Under the pieces are notes generated by a model. The model saw only the letters and a program-made list of their open reading frames with translations. It ran no database searches and had not been told where the DNA came from. Source: Nocardiopsis sp. N85 (lineage in GTDB: Bacteria > Actinomycetota > Actinomycetes > Streptosporangiales > Streptosporangiaceae). Taken from it: a DNA stretch of 64,000 nt. Within the stretch, counting starts at the first letter, position 1. Every line of letters begins with the position of its first letter. The position numbers and the translations under genes are program-made. The stretch is from the NCBI RefSeq assembly GCF_028882275.1, contig NZ_JARBUT010000008.1:40422-104421 (forward strand). Direction: 5' to 3'. This document shows positions 41,252 to 48,939 of the stretch, piece after piece.

Positions 41252-41464
41252 ATGACCCGCATCGCCAAGATCTCCGGCCTCGTCCTCGCCACCGGCCTCG
41301 CCTTCGGCGCGATGACCGGCACCGCCGCGGCCGACAACAACGCCAAGGTCCAGAACATCACCATCCCGGTGTGCGTGGACGTTCTCCAGGCCGCGGGCAT
41401 CAGCTCCGACGGCTGCAACGTCGTCAGCTGGGACTCCACCTCCGGCATCGCCATCGACGACTAG
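41252..41464 (+). CDS. Tiny secreted two-Cys protein, copy 1
   Basis: A 70-residue exported protein. ATG 41252 (MTRIAKISGLVLATGLAFGAMTGTAAA) has AAAGG upstream. The signal peptide is cut near AAA-DNN. The mature part is about 43 residues: DNNAKVQNITIPVCVDVLQAAGISSDGC... ending in STSGIAIDD. Its two Cys likely form a disulfide. It resembles the rodlin-like cluster only in being short and having two Cys. Function unknown; surface structural role is a guess. Confidence 0.75.
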   Translation: MTRIAKISGLVLATGLAFGAMTGTAAADNNAKVQNITIPVCVDVLQAAGISSDGCNVVSWDSTSGIAIDD

Positions 41465-41556
41465 ATCGTTCGGATCGCCCTCGCACCGGGCACCTCGGGA
41501 CGCCACCGTCCCATCGACAACGACCATCGCAACGCCAACCGAAAAGGATCTTCACC

Positions 41557-41769
41557 ATGAAGCGCTTCGCCACCGTCTCCGGCCTCGTCCTCGCCACCGG
41601 CCTCGCCCTGGGCGCGATGACCGGCACCGCCGCGGCCGACAACAACGCCAACATCCAGAACGTCACCGTGCCGATCTGCGCCGACATCATCACCTTCTCC
41701 CTGGTGAACATGGACGGCTGCAACGTCATCTCCAGCAACTCCACCTCCGGCATCGCCATCGTGAAGTAG
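41557..41769 (+). CDS. Tiny secreted two-Cys protein, copy 2
   Basis: A 70-residue paralogue of the gene 92 bp upstream (MKRFATVSGLVLATGLALGAMTGTAAA). The signal peptides are nearly identical. The mature part DNNANIQNVTVPICADIITF...MDGCNVISSNSTSGIAIVK keeps both Cys and the C-terminal STSGIAI. ATG 41557 has AAAGGA upstream. The pair arose by tandem duplication. Confidence 0.75.
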   Translation: MKRFATVSGLVLATGLALGAMTGTAAADNNANIQNVTVPICADIITFSLVNMDGCNVISSNSTSGIAIVK

Positions 41770-41787
41770 TAACGTCCGGTAGCGCGG

Positions 41788-41820
41788 GGGCGGGGCGCGA
41801 TCATCGATCGCGCCCCGCCC
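41788..41820 (+). terminator. Terminator after the tiny secreted pair
   Basis: A perfect 15-bp stem (GGGCGGGGCGCGATC and GATCGCGCCCCGCCC, loop ATC) lies between converging genes and can serve both strands. Confidence 0.8.
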
Positions 41821-41828
41821 TCGTGTTC

Positions 41829-42365
41829 TCAGACGCCGCAGACCGCGACCGAAAGGCGCGTGGCCGGGTCGGTGCGCAACCGCGCGTGGGTCCCGGTGTC
41901 GAACCGTTCGTCCCCGTAGCGCAGCTTCCGCCGTTCGATCCCCTCGGGCCGGAACCCGGAGCGCAACGCCACCAGGCACGAGGCCGGGTTGTTCAACCGG
42001 TGTCCGAGTTCCAGCCGGAACAGGTCGGTCTCGGCGAAGACGCGCTCCGCGGCCAGCGGCACGGCCGCCGTGGCGGCCCCGCGCCCCCGGGCGTCGGCGT
42101 GCGTCCAGTACGACACCCAGCCCAGGCCGTGGACGCGGCTGGTCACCGAGACCTGCACGTGCCCGAGGGCGACGTCCTCCCCGGCCGTGACCGCGAACCC
42201 GAACGAGGAGCCCGCCTCGGCCGCGGCCCGTTGCCGGTCGATCCACTCCAGCGCCTCATCGGTGGTGGCGGGCACCTCCGGGGACTGCCATGCCAGTTCG
42301 GGTTCGGCGAAGGCCGACAGCAGCCGTTCGGCGTCCCTCGGCCCCCAGGGCCGCAGTCGGTACAT
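41829..42365 (-). CDS. GNAT acetyltransferase, RimJ/RimL-like
   Basis: A 178-residue N-acetyltransferase of the RimJ/RimL (ribosomal protein) group. ATG 42363-42365 (MYRLRPWGPRDAERLL) has GAGGAAC upstream. The fold shows FGFAVTAGEDVALGHVQVSV and WVSYWTHADARGRGAATAAVPLAAERVF, the acetyl-CoA loop (RGRGAA), then HRLNNPASCLVALRSGFRPEG. The acceptor is unknown. It converges with the tiny secreted pair. Confidence 0.85.
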   Translation of the reverse strand: MYRLRPWGPRDAERLLSAFAEPELAWQSPEVPATTDEALEWIDRQRAAAEAGSSFGFAVTAGEDVALGHVQVSVTSRVHGLGWVSYWTHADARGRGAATAAVPLAAERVFAETDLFRLELGHRLNNPASCLVALRSGFRPEGIERRKLRYGDERFDTGTHARLRTDPATRLSVAVCGV

Positions 42366-42430
42366 CCGTTCGTTCCTCGTTCCGTCGCAGGGGACAGGGG
42401 TCGGGCCCACGGAATCATCCCGCGAACGGG

Positions 42431-42458
42431 TGTCACGTTCCGGGGTGCGTGGTACGTC
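42431..42458 (+). promoter_or_regulatory. ECF41-type promoter driving the sigma factor gene
   Basis: TGTCACG (42431-42437) and CGTC (42455-42458) are separated by 17 bases. This matches the published ECF41 promoter (TGTCACA, about 16 bases, CGTC). The predicted start falls within a few bases of the ATG at 42467, so the transcript would be leaderless or nearly so. Confidence 0.75.
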
Positions 42459-42466
42459 TTCTCTTC

Positions 42467-43390
42467 ATGACCACCGATACCTCCGACGCCGCCGACGCCG
42501 CCGGTGTCTTCGAAGCCCACCGTTCCCTCCTGACCGGGGTCGCCTACCGGATCCTGGGCACGGCCTCCGACGCGGAGGACGTGGTCCAGGAGGCGTGGCC
42601 GCGCTGGTCGGCCGCCGACCGGGAAGGGGTCGAGAACCCGCGCGCCTACCTCGTCACCATCGTCTCCCGCCTGGCCATCGACCGGTTGCGCAGCGCCCGT
42701 GCCCGCCGGGAGTCGTACGTGGGCGAGTGGCTGCCCGAACCGGTGAGCGACCTGCCCGACGCCTCGGAGCGGGCCGAGCTCGCCGACACGGTCGAGTTCG
42801 CGCTCCTCGTGGTGCTGGAGACGCTCAGTCCGCTGGAGCGGGCGGTGTTCGTGCTGCGCGAGGCCTTCCAGCTGCCGTACGCGGAGATCGCCGAGATCAT
42901 CGGTCGCGGCGAGGCCGCCACCCGGCAGCTGTCCCGGCGGGCCCGCGACCACGTGCGCGAACGCCGACCCAGGTTCGAGGCGGACCGGGCGGCGCGGCGG
43001 CGCATCACCGAACGCTTCCTCCAGGCCTGCGCGGAGGGCGACATGGAGGGTCTGACCGGGTTGCTCGCCGACGACGCCACCCTGGTCGGGGACGGCGGCG
43101 GCAAGGCCAAGGCGCCGCTGCGGGTGCTGGTCGGCCGGACGAAGGTCGGCCGGTTCCTCCTGTCGCTGCCGAGCAACCTGGAGCGTTTCCTGGCGTCGAT
43201 CGGGGTGGCCCCCGGTGAACCGCGGCTGGAGGTCACCGAGGTCAACGGGGCCCCGGCGGCGCTGGTCATCGTCTCGGGGCGGGTGATCAGCACCATGATC
43301 CTGGACGTGGACGGCGACCGGGTCCGGACCGTGTACGTGATCGCCAACCCGGACAAGATGTCACACCTGCGGGTGCCCGACCCGTCTTGA
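42467..43390 (+). CDS. ECF41-family RNA polymerase sigma factor (SigJ-like)
   Basis: A 307-residue sigma factor. Region 2 (VAYRILGTASDAEDVVQEAWPRW) and region 4 (LSPLERAVFVLREAFQLPYAEIAEIIGRGEAATRQLSRRARDHV) are followed by a SnoaL-like C-terminal domain. That domain has the two ECF41 signatures, DGGGK (about 208-212) and NPDK (about 294-297), which are involved in intrinsic regulation instead of an anti-sigma factor. ATG 42467 has no ribosome site, in keeping with the predicted leaderless transcript. The stop overlaps the next gene. ECF41 genes normally sit beside an oxidoreductase or decarboxylase; here an FAD oxidoreductase follows. Confidence 0.92.
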   Translation: MTTDTSDAADAAGVFEAHRSLLTGVAYRILGTASDAEDVVQEAWPRWSAADREGVENPRAYLVTIVSRLAIDRLRSARARRESYVGEWLPEPVSDLPDASERAELADTVEFALLVVLETLSPLERAVFVLREAFQLPYAEIAEIIGRGEAATRQLSRRARDHVRERRPRFEADRAARRRITERFLQACAEGDMEGLTGLLADDATLVGDGGGKAKAPLRVLVGRTKVGRFLLSLPSNLERFLASIGVAPGEPRLEVTEVNGAPAALVIVSGRVISTMILDVDGDRVRTVYVIANPDKMSHLRVPDPS

Positions 43391-43395
43391 GAGGC

Positions 43396-44550
43396 ATGGA
43401 CATCACCGTTGTGGGCGGGGGCCTCGCCGGACTGACCGCCGCCATCGCCGGCGCCGAGGCCGGCGCCGCCGTGACCCTGCTGGAGGCGCACTCCACCCTG
43501 GGCGGCCGGGCCCGGACGTGCGATCCGCCGTACCTGGCCAACGAGGGGCCGCACGTGCTGTACGGGGACGGTTCGGCCGCCCGGTGGCTGGGCGAACGGG
43601 ACCTGATACCGCCCCACCACCGGTTCCCGTGGTCGGCGCTCTTCGGGGTCCGGGTGCGTGCGGGAGGCCGGATGCGGTCGACACCGCCCCCGGCGCTGTT
43701 GCGGGCGGTCGCACGCCGGGGGCTGCGCGCCCCGCACGATCGCGACTTCGGGTCCTGGGCACGGGAGCGCCTGGGCGAGAGGACCGCGCGGGTGGCCGCG
43801 AACCACATGGGGGTGGCGCTGTTCGACCACGACCCCTCGCGGTTGTCGGCGGAGTTCGTGTGGGAGAGGTTCCAGCGGGTGTGGTCGCCCGGTCGGCCCT
43901 CGGCGCTGTACATCGTCGGCGGGTGGACGGCGCTGGTCGAGCGGCTGGCGACGCGGGCCCGGGAGATGGGGGTGCGGATCGAGACGGGCGCGCGGGTGGA
44001 CTCCCTGCCGTCGGACCGGCCGGTCATCGTGGCGACCTCCCTGGCGTCGGCCCGGTCTCTGCTCGGTGACGACTCGCCGACCTGGGAGAGCGGGCACGCG
44101 CTGTTGGTGGACCTGGGGCTGCGCCGGGGACGGCGGGACCCGTTCGCGGTGTTCGACGCCGACGAGTGCGGGTTCGTGGAGCGGTACACGCGGGTGGACC
44201 GGACGCTCGCCCCTGCGGGCGAGGAGCTGGTGCAGGCGCAGATCCCGGTGCGGCCGGGCGAGTCGCGGGCGCGGGTGACCGAGCGGCTGGAGCGGTTGCT
44301 CGACGCGTCGCTGCCGGAGTGGCGGGCGCGGGTGACGTGGCGCCGCGACCAGGTGGCCAAGGGGCGGACGGGGGCGCTCGACCTGCCGGGGACCACGTGG
44401 CGGGACCGGCCGGCGATCGACCGGGGCGACGGTGTGTACCTGGCGGGGGACTCGGTGGCCGCGCCGGGCCTGCTCGGCGAGGTCTCGGTGGCGAGCGCGG
44501 TGCGCGCGGCCGCCGCGGCGACGGGTTCCCACGCTCACCGGCACGTCTGA
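43396..44550 (+). CDS. FAD-dependent oxidoreductase, phytoene-desaturase-like
   Basis: A flavoprotein of about 384 residues (MDITVVGGGLAGLTAAIAGAEAG). The dinucleotide motif GGGLAGLTAA and the acidic end LLEAHSTLGGRART place it in the NAD(P)/FAD amine-oxidase/phytoene-dehydrogenase fold. The C-terminal FAD motif GVYLAGDSVAAPGLLGEVSVASA is present. ATG 43396 is preferred; an overlapping TTG at 43387 would make a TTGA coupling with the sigma gene. ECF41 regulators usually control their adjacent redox gene, so this is the likely target. The substrate is unknown. Confidence 0.85.
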   Translation: MDITVVGGGLAGLTAAIAGAEAGAAVTLLEAHSTLGGRARTCDPPYLANEGPHVLYGDGSAARWLGERDLIPPHHRFPWSALFGVRVRAGGRMRSTPPPALLRAVARRGLRAPHDRDFGSWARERLGERTARVAANHMGVALFDHDPSRLSAEFVWERFQRVWSPGRPSALYIVGGWTALVERLATRAREMGVRIETGARVDSLPSDRPVIVATSLASARSLLGDDSPTWESGHALLVDLGLRRGRRDPFAVFDADECGFVERYTRVDRTLAPAGEELVQAQIPVRPGESRARVTERLERLLDASLPEWRARVTWRRDQVAKGRTGALDLPGTTWRDRPAIDRGDGVYLAGDSVAAPGLLGEVSVASAVRAAAAATGSHAHRHV

Positions 44551-44740
44551 GGAGGGCGGCCCGGCCGTGTTCCTGTGAACCTCCGCTCCGCTTCGGTCCG
44601 CGCGAGAGCACCCGGAGAACGCGAACCCTCGGCCGCTGCGTCGACATCCTCGTCCCTCGGACGTCTCCTCCGCCGGCCTCCGGAACCCCGTGGACGCCCT
44701 CGCACCTCCGAGGCGCGGAGGAGCACGCGAAGAACAGGCC

Positions 44741-45424
44741 CTACGCCACCCAGCGGTAGCGGTGTTCGGGGCGGCCGGCCGAGCCGTAGCGCATGCGCAG
44801 TTCGGCGCGGCCGTCCGCGCACAGGTGTTCCAGGTAGCGACGGGCGGTCACCCGGGACACACCGGAGCGTTCGGCCACGTCGGAGGCGGACAGGTCGCCG
44901 TCGGCGGCGCGCAGCACCCCCGCGACGAGGTCGACGGTGGCGGCGGTCAGTCCCTTGGGCAGTGATCGGCCGCCCGGCGGGCGCAACAGTCCGAACAGCC
45001 GGTCCACGTCCTGCTGGGTCGTCTCCCCCTCGGTGTCCATCTGGCGGCGGGCCACCGCGTAGCGCTCCAACTGGTCGCGCAGGGCGCTCAGCGGGAACGG
45101 TTTGAGCAGGTAGTGCACCGCTCCCCCGTGCAGGGCGTCGCGGACCTGGGCGATGTCGCGCACGGCCGTGATCATCAGGAAGTCGGTGCGGCGGGCCTCG
45201 TCGGCGGTGGCGGCGCGCAGCGTGCGCATCACCGAGATCCCCGAGGCGTCGGGCAGGTGCAGGTCGAGCAGGACCAGGTCGGGGCGGTGTCCCCGGATCT
45301 GGACGAGCGCGGCCGCGGCCGTGTGCGCCACCCCCACCACCGTGAAGCCGGGCAGCGACTCCACCAGTTCCCGGTGGTTGCGGGCCACTCGAACGTCGTC
45401 GTCGACGACCAGCACACGGATCAT
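44741..45424 (-). CDS. Response regulator, CitB/DpiA-like
   Basis: A 227-residue regulator (MIRVLVVDDDVRVARNH). The receiver domain has the acidic pair DDD at 8-10, the phosphoacceptor Asp in LVLLDLHLPDASG (about 54), Thr/Ser at ITAVRD and Lys in YLLKPF. The C-terminal part has a helix-turn-helix (LSASDVAERSGVSRVTARRYLEHL). This is the CitB type, used for citrate and dicarboxylate sensing. It overlaps its sensor kinase by 4 bp and is divergent from tctCBA, which it likely controls. Confidence 0.92.
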   Translation of the reverse strand: MIRVLVVDDDVRVARNHRELVESLPGFTVVGVAHTAAAALVQIRGHRPDLVLLDLHLPDASGISVMRTLRAATADEARRTDFLMITAVRDIAQVRDALHGGAVHYLLKPFPLSALRDQLERYAVARRQMDTEGETTQQDVDRLFGLLRPPGGRSLPKGLTAATVDLVAGVLRAADGDLSASDVAERSGVSRVTARRYLEHLCADGRAELRMRYGSAGRPEHRYRWVA

Positions 45425-47121
45425 CGGTTCACCTCCACCGTGCCGGTCGCGGGCAGGTAGGCGGTGAACACCGCGCCCTCCTCGCGGTCGGGCACCTCCA
45501 TCTCCACGCTGCCCCCTCGCCCCTCGCACACCTGCTTGACCAGGGCCAGACCGAGTCCGCGTCCCCCGCCGTCGCGGGACGCCTTGGTGGTGAAACCGAG
45601 GCGGAAGATCTCCTCGGCGATCCCGTCGGCCACCCCGTGCCCGGAGTCGGTCACCCGGATCTCCAGCAGGTCGCGAGGCGGACCGTCCTCACCGGCCCGA
45701 TGCAGGCGCACCATCAGTTCCACCCATCCCCGGCCGGCGCCCGCGACGGCGTCCAGCGCGTTGTCCACCAGGTTGCCCAGGACCAGCAGGGCGTCCGTGC
45801 GCAATTCCCTGTCGAGCGCGGGCACGTCCGTCATCGGGGAGATCCGCAGGTCCACGCCGATCTCGGCGGCCTGCGCCGACTTGGCGATGGTCAGGGCGGC
45901 CACCGCCGCATCGGTCACGTGCTCGGCGATCCCCGCGGTGGTGCGGGTGTGCGCCGCCGACAGGTCCGCCAGATAGGAGCGGGCCTCCTCATGGGCGCCC
46001 AGGTCGAGCAGGCCCGCCAGGGTGTGCATCCGGTTCGCGAACTCGTGGGTCTGCGCCCGCAGCCCCCGGGTGACGGTGCGGGCGCCGTCGAGTTCACCGG
46101 TGAGCCGGTCGAGTTCGGTGCGGTCCCGGAAGGTGACGACCGCGCCGGTGTCCTCACCCCGGATCCGGACCGTCCTGCGGTTGGCGACCAGGATGCGGTC
46201 GCCGGACAGCAGGAGGAGGTCCCGACCCGGGTCGTCCCCGGAGACGATGTCACGGATCCGCTCGGAGACGCCGAGTTCGTCAAGGGTACGCCCCTCGGCG
46301 TCCTCGGGAAGCCCGAGCATGGCGCGGGCCGGCGGGTTGACCAGGAGGAGGCGGCCTTCGGTGTCGACGGCGAGCACGCCTTCGCGGACGGCGTGGAGGA
46401 GGGCCTCGCGGCTTTCGAGGAGCGCGGTGATGTCGGCGGGTTCCAGACCGTGCGTCTTGGTCCTGACCTGGCGGGAGAGCGCCCAGGCCCCGCCGATGCC
46501 CAGGCCCAGGACCACGGCGACCGTGCCCAGGACGGCGGGGACGGCGGCGCGCGCCTCGGTGGCGGCGTCGGAGGTGAGGATGCCCAGGGAGACGTAGGCG
46601 ACGACCTCGCCGCGGGCATCGCCGCCGTTGACCGAACCACCGTGGGCGAACACGGGGACCTTGGCCCGGACGGTGCGCCCCTGGGTGCCGGTCTCCACCC
46701 CGGTCCACTCCTCGCCCTCGGCGGCCGGTCCGGGCGGGGTGGACACGATCTCCCCTATGAGGTCCTTGTCGGGGTGGGTGTACCGGGTGCCGTCGGGCGC
46801 GGCGATCACCAGGTACTCGACCCCGGTGGCGGAGGCGATCCGGTCGGCCAGCGGGTCGAGGGCGGCGGTCGGTTCGGGGCCTTGGACTCCCGCGACGACC
46901 TCCGGCATGACGGCGACGGTCCGGGCCACGCTGAGGACCCGCTCCGCGTACTGGCGGTCGGTGTGGCGGTCGAGCTGGACCACCCACAGGGAGCCGACGG
47001 CGACCAGCGCGGCGGCGAGCAGGAGCACGTAGCCGACGAAGAGCGAGCCGGTCAGGGTGAGGCGGGGCCGGGTGCGCGGGGCAGGGGTGCGCGGCGGCCG
47101 TGGCAGCGTGCGCGCGGTCAT
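45421..47121 (-). CDS. Sensor histidine kinase, CitA/DcuS-like
   Basis: A membrane kinase of 566 residues. One transmembrane helix (about 25-48) leads to an extracellular PAS-like sensor (about 50-190), with YLVIAAPDGTRYTHPDKDLIG, and a second helix near 195-215. A cytoplasmic PAS domain (ALLHAVREGVLAVDTEGRLLLVNPPA) follows. The phosphoacceptor His is in RAQTHEFANRMH (about 358). The ATPase domain has NLVDNALDAV, VTDSGHGV and GGRGLGLALVKQV. This architecture is that of the CitA/DcuS carboxylate sensors. It pairs with the downstream response regulator. Confidence 0.92.
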   Translation of the reverse strand: MTARTLPRPPRTPAPRTRPRLTLTGSLFVGYVLLLAAALVAVGSLWVVQLDRHTDRQYAERVLSVARTVAVMPEVVAGVQGPEPTAALDPLADRIASATGVEYLVIAAPDGTRYTHPDKDLIGEIVSTPPGPAAEGEEWTGVETGTQGRTVRAKVPVFAHGGSVNGGDARGEVVAYVSLGILTSDAATEARAAVPAVLGTVAVVLGLGIGGAWALSRQVRTKTHGLEPADITALLESREALLHAVREGVLAVDTEGRLLLVNPPARAMLGLPEDAEGRTLDELGVSERIRDIVSGDDPGRDLLLLSGDRILVANRRTVRIRGEDTGAVVTFRDRTELDRLTGELDGARTVTRGLRAQTHEFANRMHTLAGLLDLGAHEEARSYLADLSAAHTRTTAGIAEHVTDAAVAALTIAKSAQAAEIGVDLRISPMTDVPALDRELRTDALLVLGNLVDNALDAVAGAGRGWVELMVRLHRAGEDGPPRDLLEIRVTDSGHGVADGIAEEIFRLGFTTKASRDGGGRGLGLALVKQVCEGRGGSVEMEVPDREEGAVFTAYLPATGTVEVNR

Positions 47122-47283
47122 GCCGGTGCCTTCCGAGAGGGGATCGGTGCGGTTCCGAGGTGGACGCGGCGACGTTCGGATCGGCGAACGCCCAGGTGGG
47201 CACCGCGTTCAAGAGCGTGACACGAACAATACGACCAATATGACGCCAGTTTTAACAACACCCTTACACGGGCGTGCGCCGGG

Positions 47284-47294
47284 TCACACTGTGA
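47284..47294. promoter_or_regulatory. Palindrome upstream of tctC
   Basis: TCACACTGTGA is a perfect 11-bp palindrome 60 bp before the tctC start, between the divergent kinase and transporter genes. It is a candidate site for the CitB-like regulator or for a CRP-type protein. Confidence 0.4.
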
Positions 47295-47353
47295 TCCGGC
47301 TCTCCTCGTTCCCGCAAGGCGAGGGGGCGAGACGAGGTCGGAAGGAGACAGCG

Positions 47354-48346
47354 ATGCGCGAACGCGGCGTGCCACTCCGTGTCGCGGGTGGGCTCTGTGC
47401 CCTCCTGCTGGTGGGAACGGCACTGTTCGACGTGCGCCAGAGCGCGGCGTCGGGGACCGGGGAGCAGGAGAAGATCCTGCTCATCGCACCGGCGGCCCCC
47501 GGCGGCGGGTGGGACACCCTGGCCCGGGAGATGCAGAACGGGCTGCGCGAGGAGGACCTGCGCTTCAACGTCGAGGTGCGCAACGCCGAGGGGGCGGGCG
47601 GCACGATCGGGCTGGCCCAGATCGCCAACCGTGAGGGCCAGGACAACGTGCTGTCCATGACCGGACTGGGCATGGTGGGCGCGGTGGAGACCACCGGGTC
47701 GCCGTACACGATGGACGACGTCACCCCGATCGCGCAGCTGGCCTCGGAGTACCTGGCCGTGGTCGTGTCCGCCGACTCCCCCCACGAGACCCTGGACGAC
47801 CTCGCCGAGGACTGGATCGCGCAGGCGGAGACGTTGCCGGTGGCGGGCGGATCGATGGGCGGTGTGGACCAGATCTTCGCGGCCCGGGTCGCCCAGTCCA
47901 TGGGACTGGTCCCCGGGGAGATCAACTACCTGCCCTACTCGGGCGGCGGCGAGGTGCTGACCTCGCTGCTGTCGGGCACGTCGGCGGTCGGGTTCGGCAC
48001 CCTGGGCGATTTCGCCGACCAGGCGGCCGACGGCGGCCCGCTGCGGGTCATCGCGGTGTCCTCCCCCGAACGGTTGGACGGGGTGGACGTGCCGACGATC
48101 ATCGAGCAGGGCTACGACGTGGAGATGTCGAACTGGCGCGGGGTCATCGCGCCGCCCGGACTGAGCGACGAGCAGGCCGACGAGCTGGTCGCGTTGGTGG
48201 AGGAACTGAGGGGGAGCCCGTCATGGGCCGACACCCTGGAGCGCAACCGGTGGACGGACACCTACCAGGACCGCGCGGAGTTCACCGCGTTCCTGGAGGA
48301 GGAGGTCGCCCTCACGCAGGAGACCGTCGAGGAGCTGGGGCTGTGA
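47354..48346 (+). CDS. tctC: Tripartite tricarboxylate transporter substrate-binding protein TctC
   Basis: The extracytoplasmic binding subunit of a TctCBA transporter, 330 residues. ATG 47354 has GGAAGGAG upstream. The N-terminal hydrophobic segment (VAGGLCALLLVGTALFDV) is a signal peptide or anchor. The fold is visible from ILLIAPAAPGGGWDTLAREM, FNVEVRNAEGAGGTIGLAQ, and GSMGGVDQIFAARV with PYSGGGEVLTSLLSG. The closest uptake substrates of this family are citrate and other tri- or dicarboxylates. Confidence 0.9.
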   Translation: MRERGVPLRVAGGLCALLLVGTALFDVRQSAASGTGEQEKILLIAPAAPGGGWDTLAREMQNGLREEDLRFNVEVRNAEGAGGTIGLAQIANREGQDNVLSMTGLGMVGAVETTGSPYTMDDVTPIAQLASEYLAVVVSADSPHETLDDLAEDWIAQAETLPVAGGSMGGVDQIFAARVAQSMGLVPGEINYLPYSGGGEVLTSLLSGTSAVGFGTLGDFADQAADGGPLRVIAVSSPERLDGVDVPTIIEQGYDVEMSNWRGVIAPPGLSDEQADELVALVEELRGSPSWADTLERNRWTDTYQDRAEFTAFLEEEVALTQETVEELGL

Positions 48347-48939
48347 CCGTGAACGAGACCGGGAAGGGGGCTCCGGTGGTGACGGAGCCCGGGGAGACCA
48401 CCGCGGAGGCGGCGGAGATCACCGCCGCGCGGGCGGCGGCCGAGACGGCGACGCCCGATCCGGAGACGGCGCCGTGGAGCGGTCCCGCCCGATGGGCGAT
48501 ACCCGCGCTGGCCGCGGCCGTCGGCGTGGTCATGCTGTGGGGCGCGTTCACCATCGAGGCCCCGACCAACGCGACGAGGCCCGGACCGGGTTTCGTCCCC
48601 GGGGTCATCGGTGCGCTGCTGCTGGTGGCGGCGGTGTCCCTGGTGGTGACCGGCCTGCGCGGGCGGACGACGGGGGTCTCCAACGCCCTCACGTGGTTCG
48701 AGACGCGACCCGTCCTGATCGTGCTGGCCGGGCTGGTGGCGCACATCGTGCTGTTGGAGTTCCTGGGCTGGCTGTTGTCCGGGGCGCTGTTGTTCTGGGC
48801 GGTGGCCTTCGCGTTCGGGGCGCGCGCGTACGTGCGTGACGCCGTGGTGGCGCTGTCGGTGTCGGCGGCCGTCCAGGTGGGCTTCTCGCTCGGCCTCGGG
48901 CTGAACCTGCCGACCGGGATCCTGGGGTGGGGACTGTGA
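48343..48939 (+). CDS. tctB: Tripartite tricarboxylate transporter small permease TctB
   Basis: The small membrane subunit, 198 residues. GTG 48343 overlaps the tctC stop (GTGA). A 45-residue disordered N-terminus precedes four membrane helices (beginning WAIPALAAAVGVVMLWGAFTI). The family signature RPGPGFVPGVIGALLLVAAVSLV follows. It overlaps tctA by one base (TGATG). Confidence 0.9.
   Translation: MTVNETGKGAPVVTEPGETTAEAAEITAARAAAETATPDPETAPWSGPARWAIPALAAAVGVVMLWGAFTIEAPTNATRPGPGFVPGVIGALLLVAAVSLVVTGLRGRTTGVSNALTWFETRPVLIVLAGLVAHIVLLEFLGWLLSGALLFWAVAFAFGARAYVRDAVVALSVSAAVQVGFSLGLGLNLPTGILGWGL

Noticed and set aside
43387..43396. TTG at 43387 as the oxidoreductase start
   Set aside because: It would create a TTGA overlap with the sigma gene, but no ribosome site precedes it. 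ATG at 43396 begins the clean Rossmann strand, so it is preferred but not certain.
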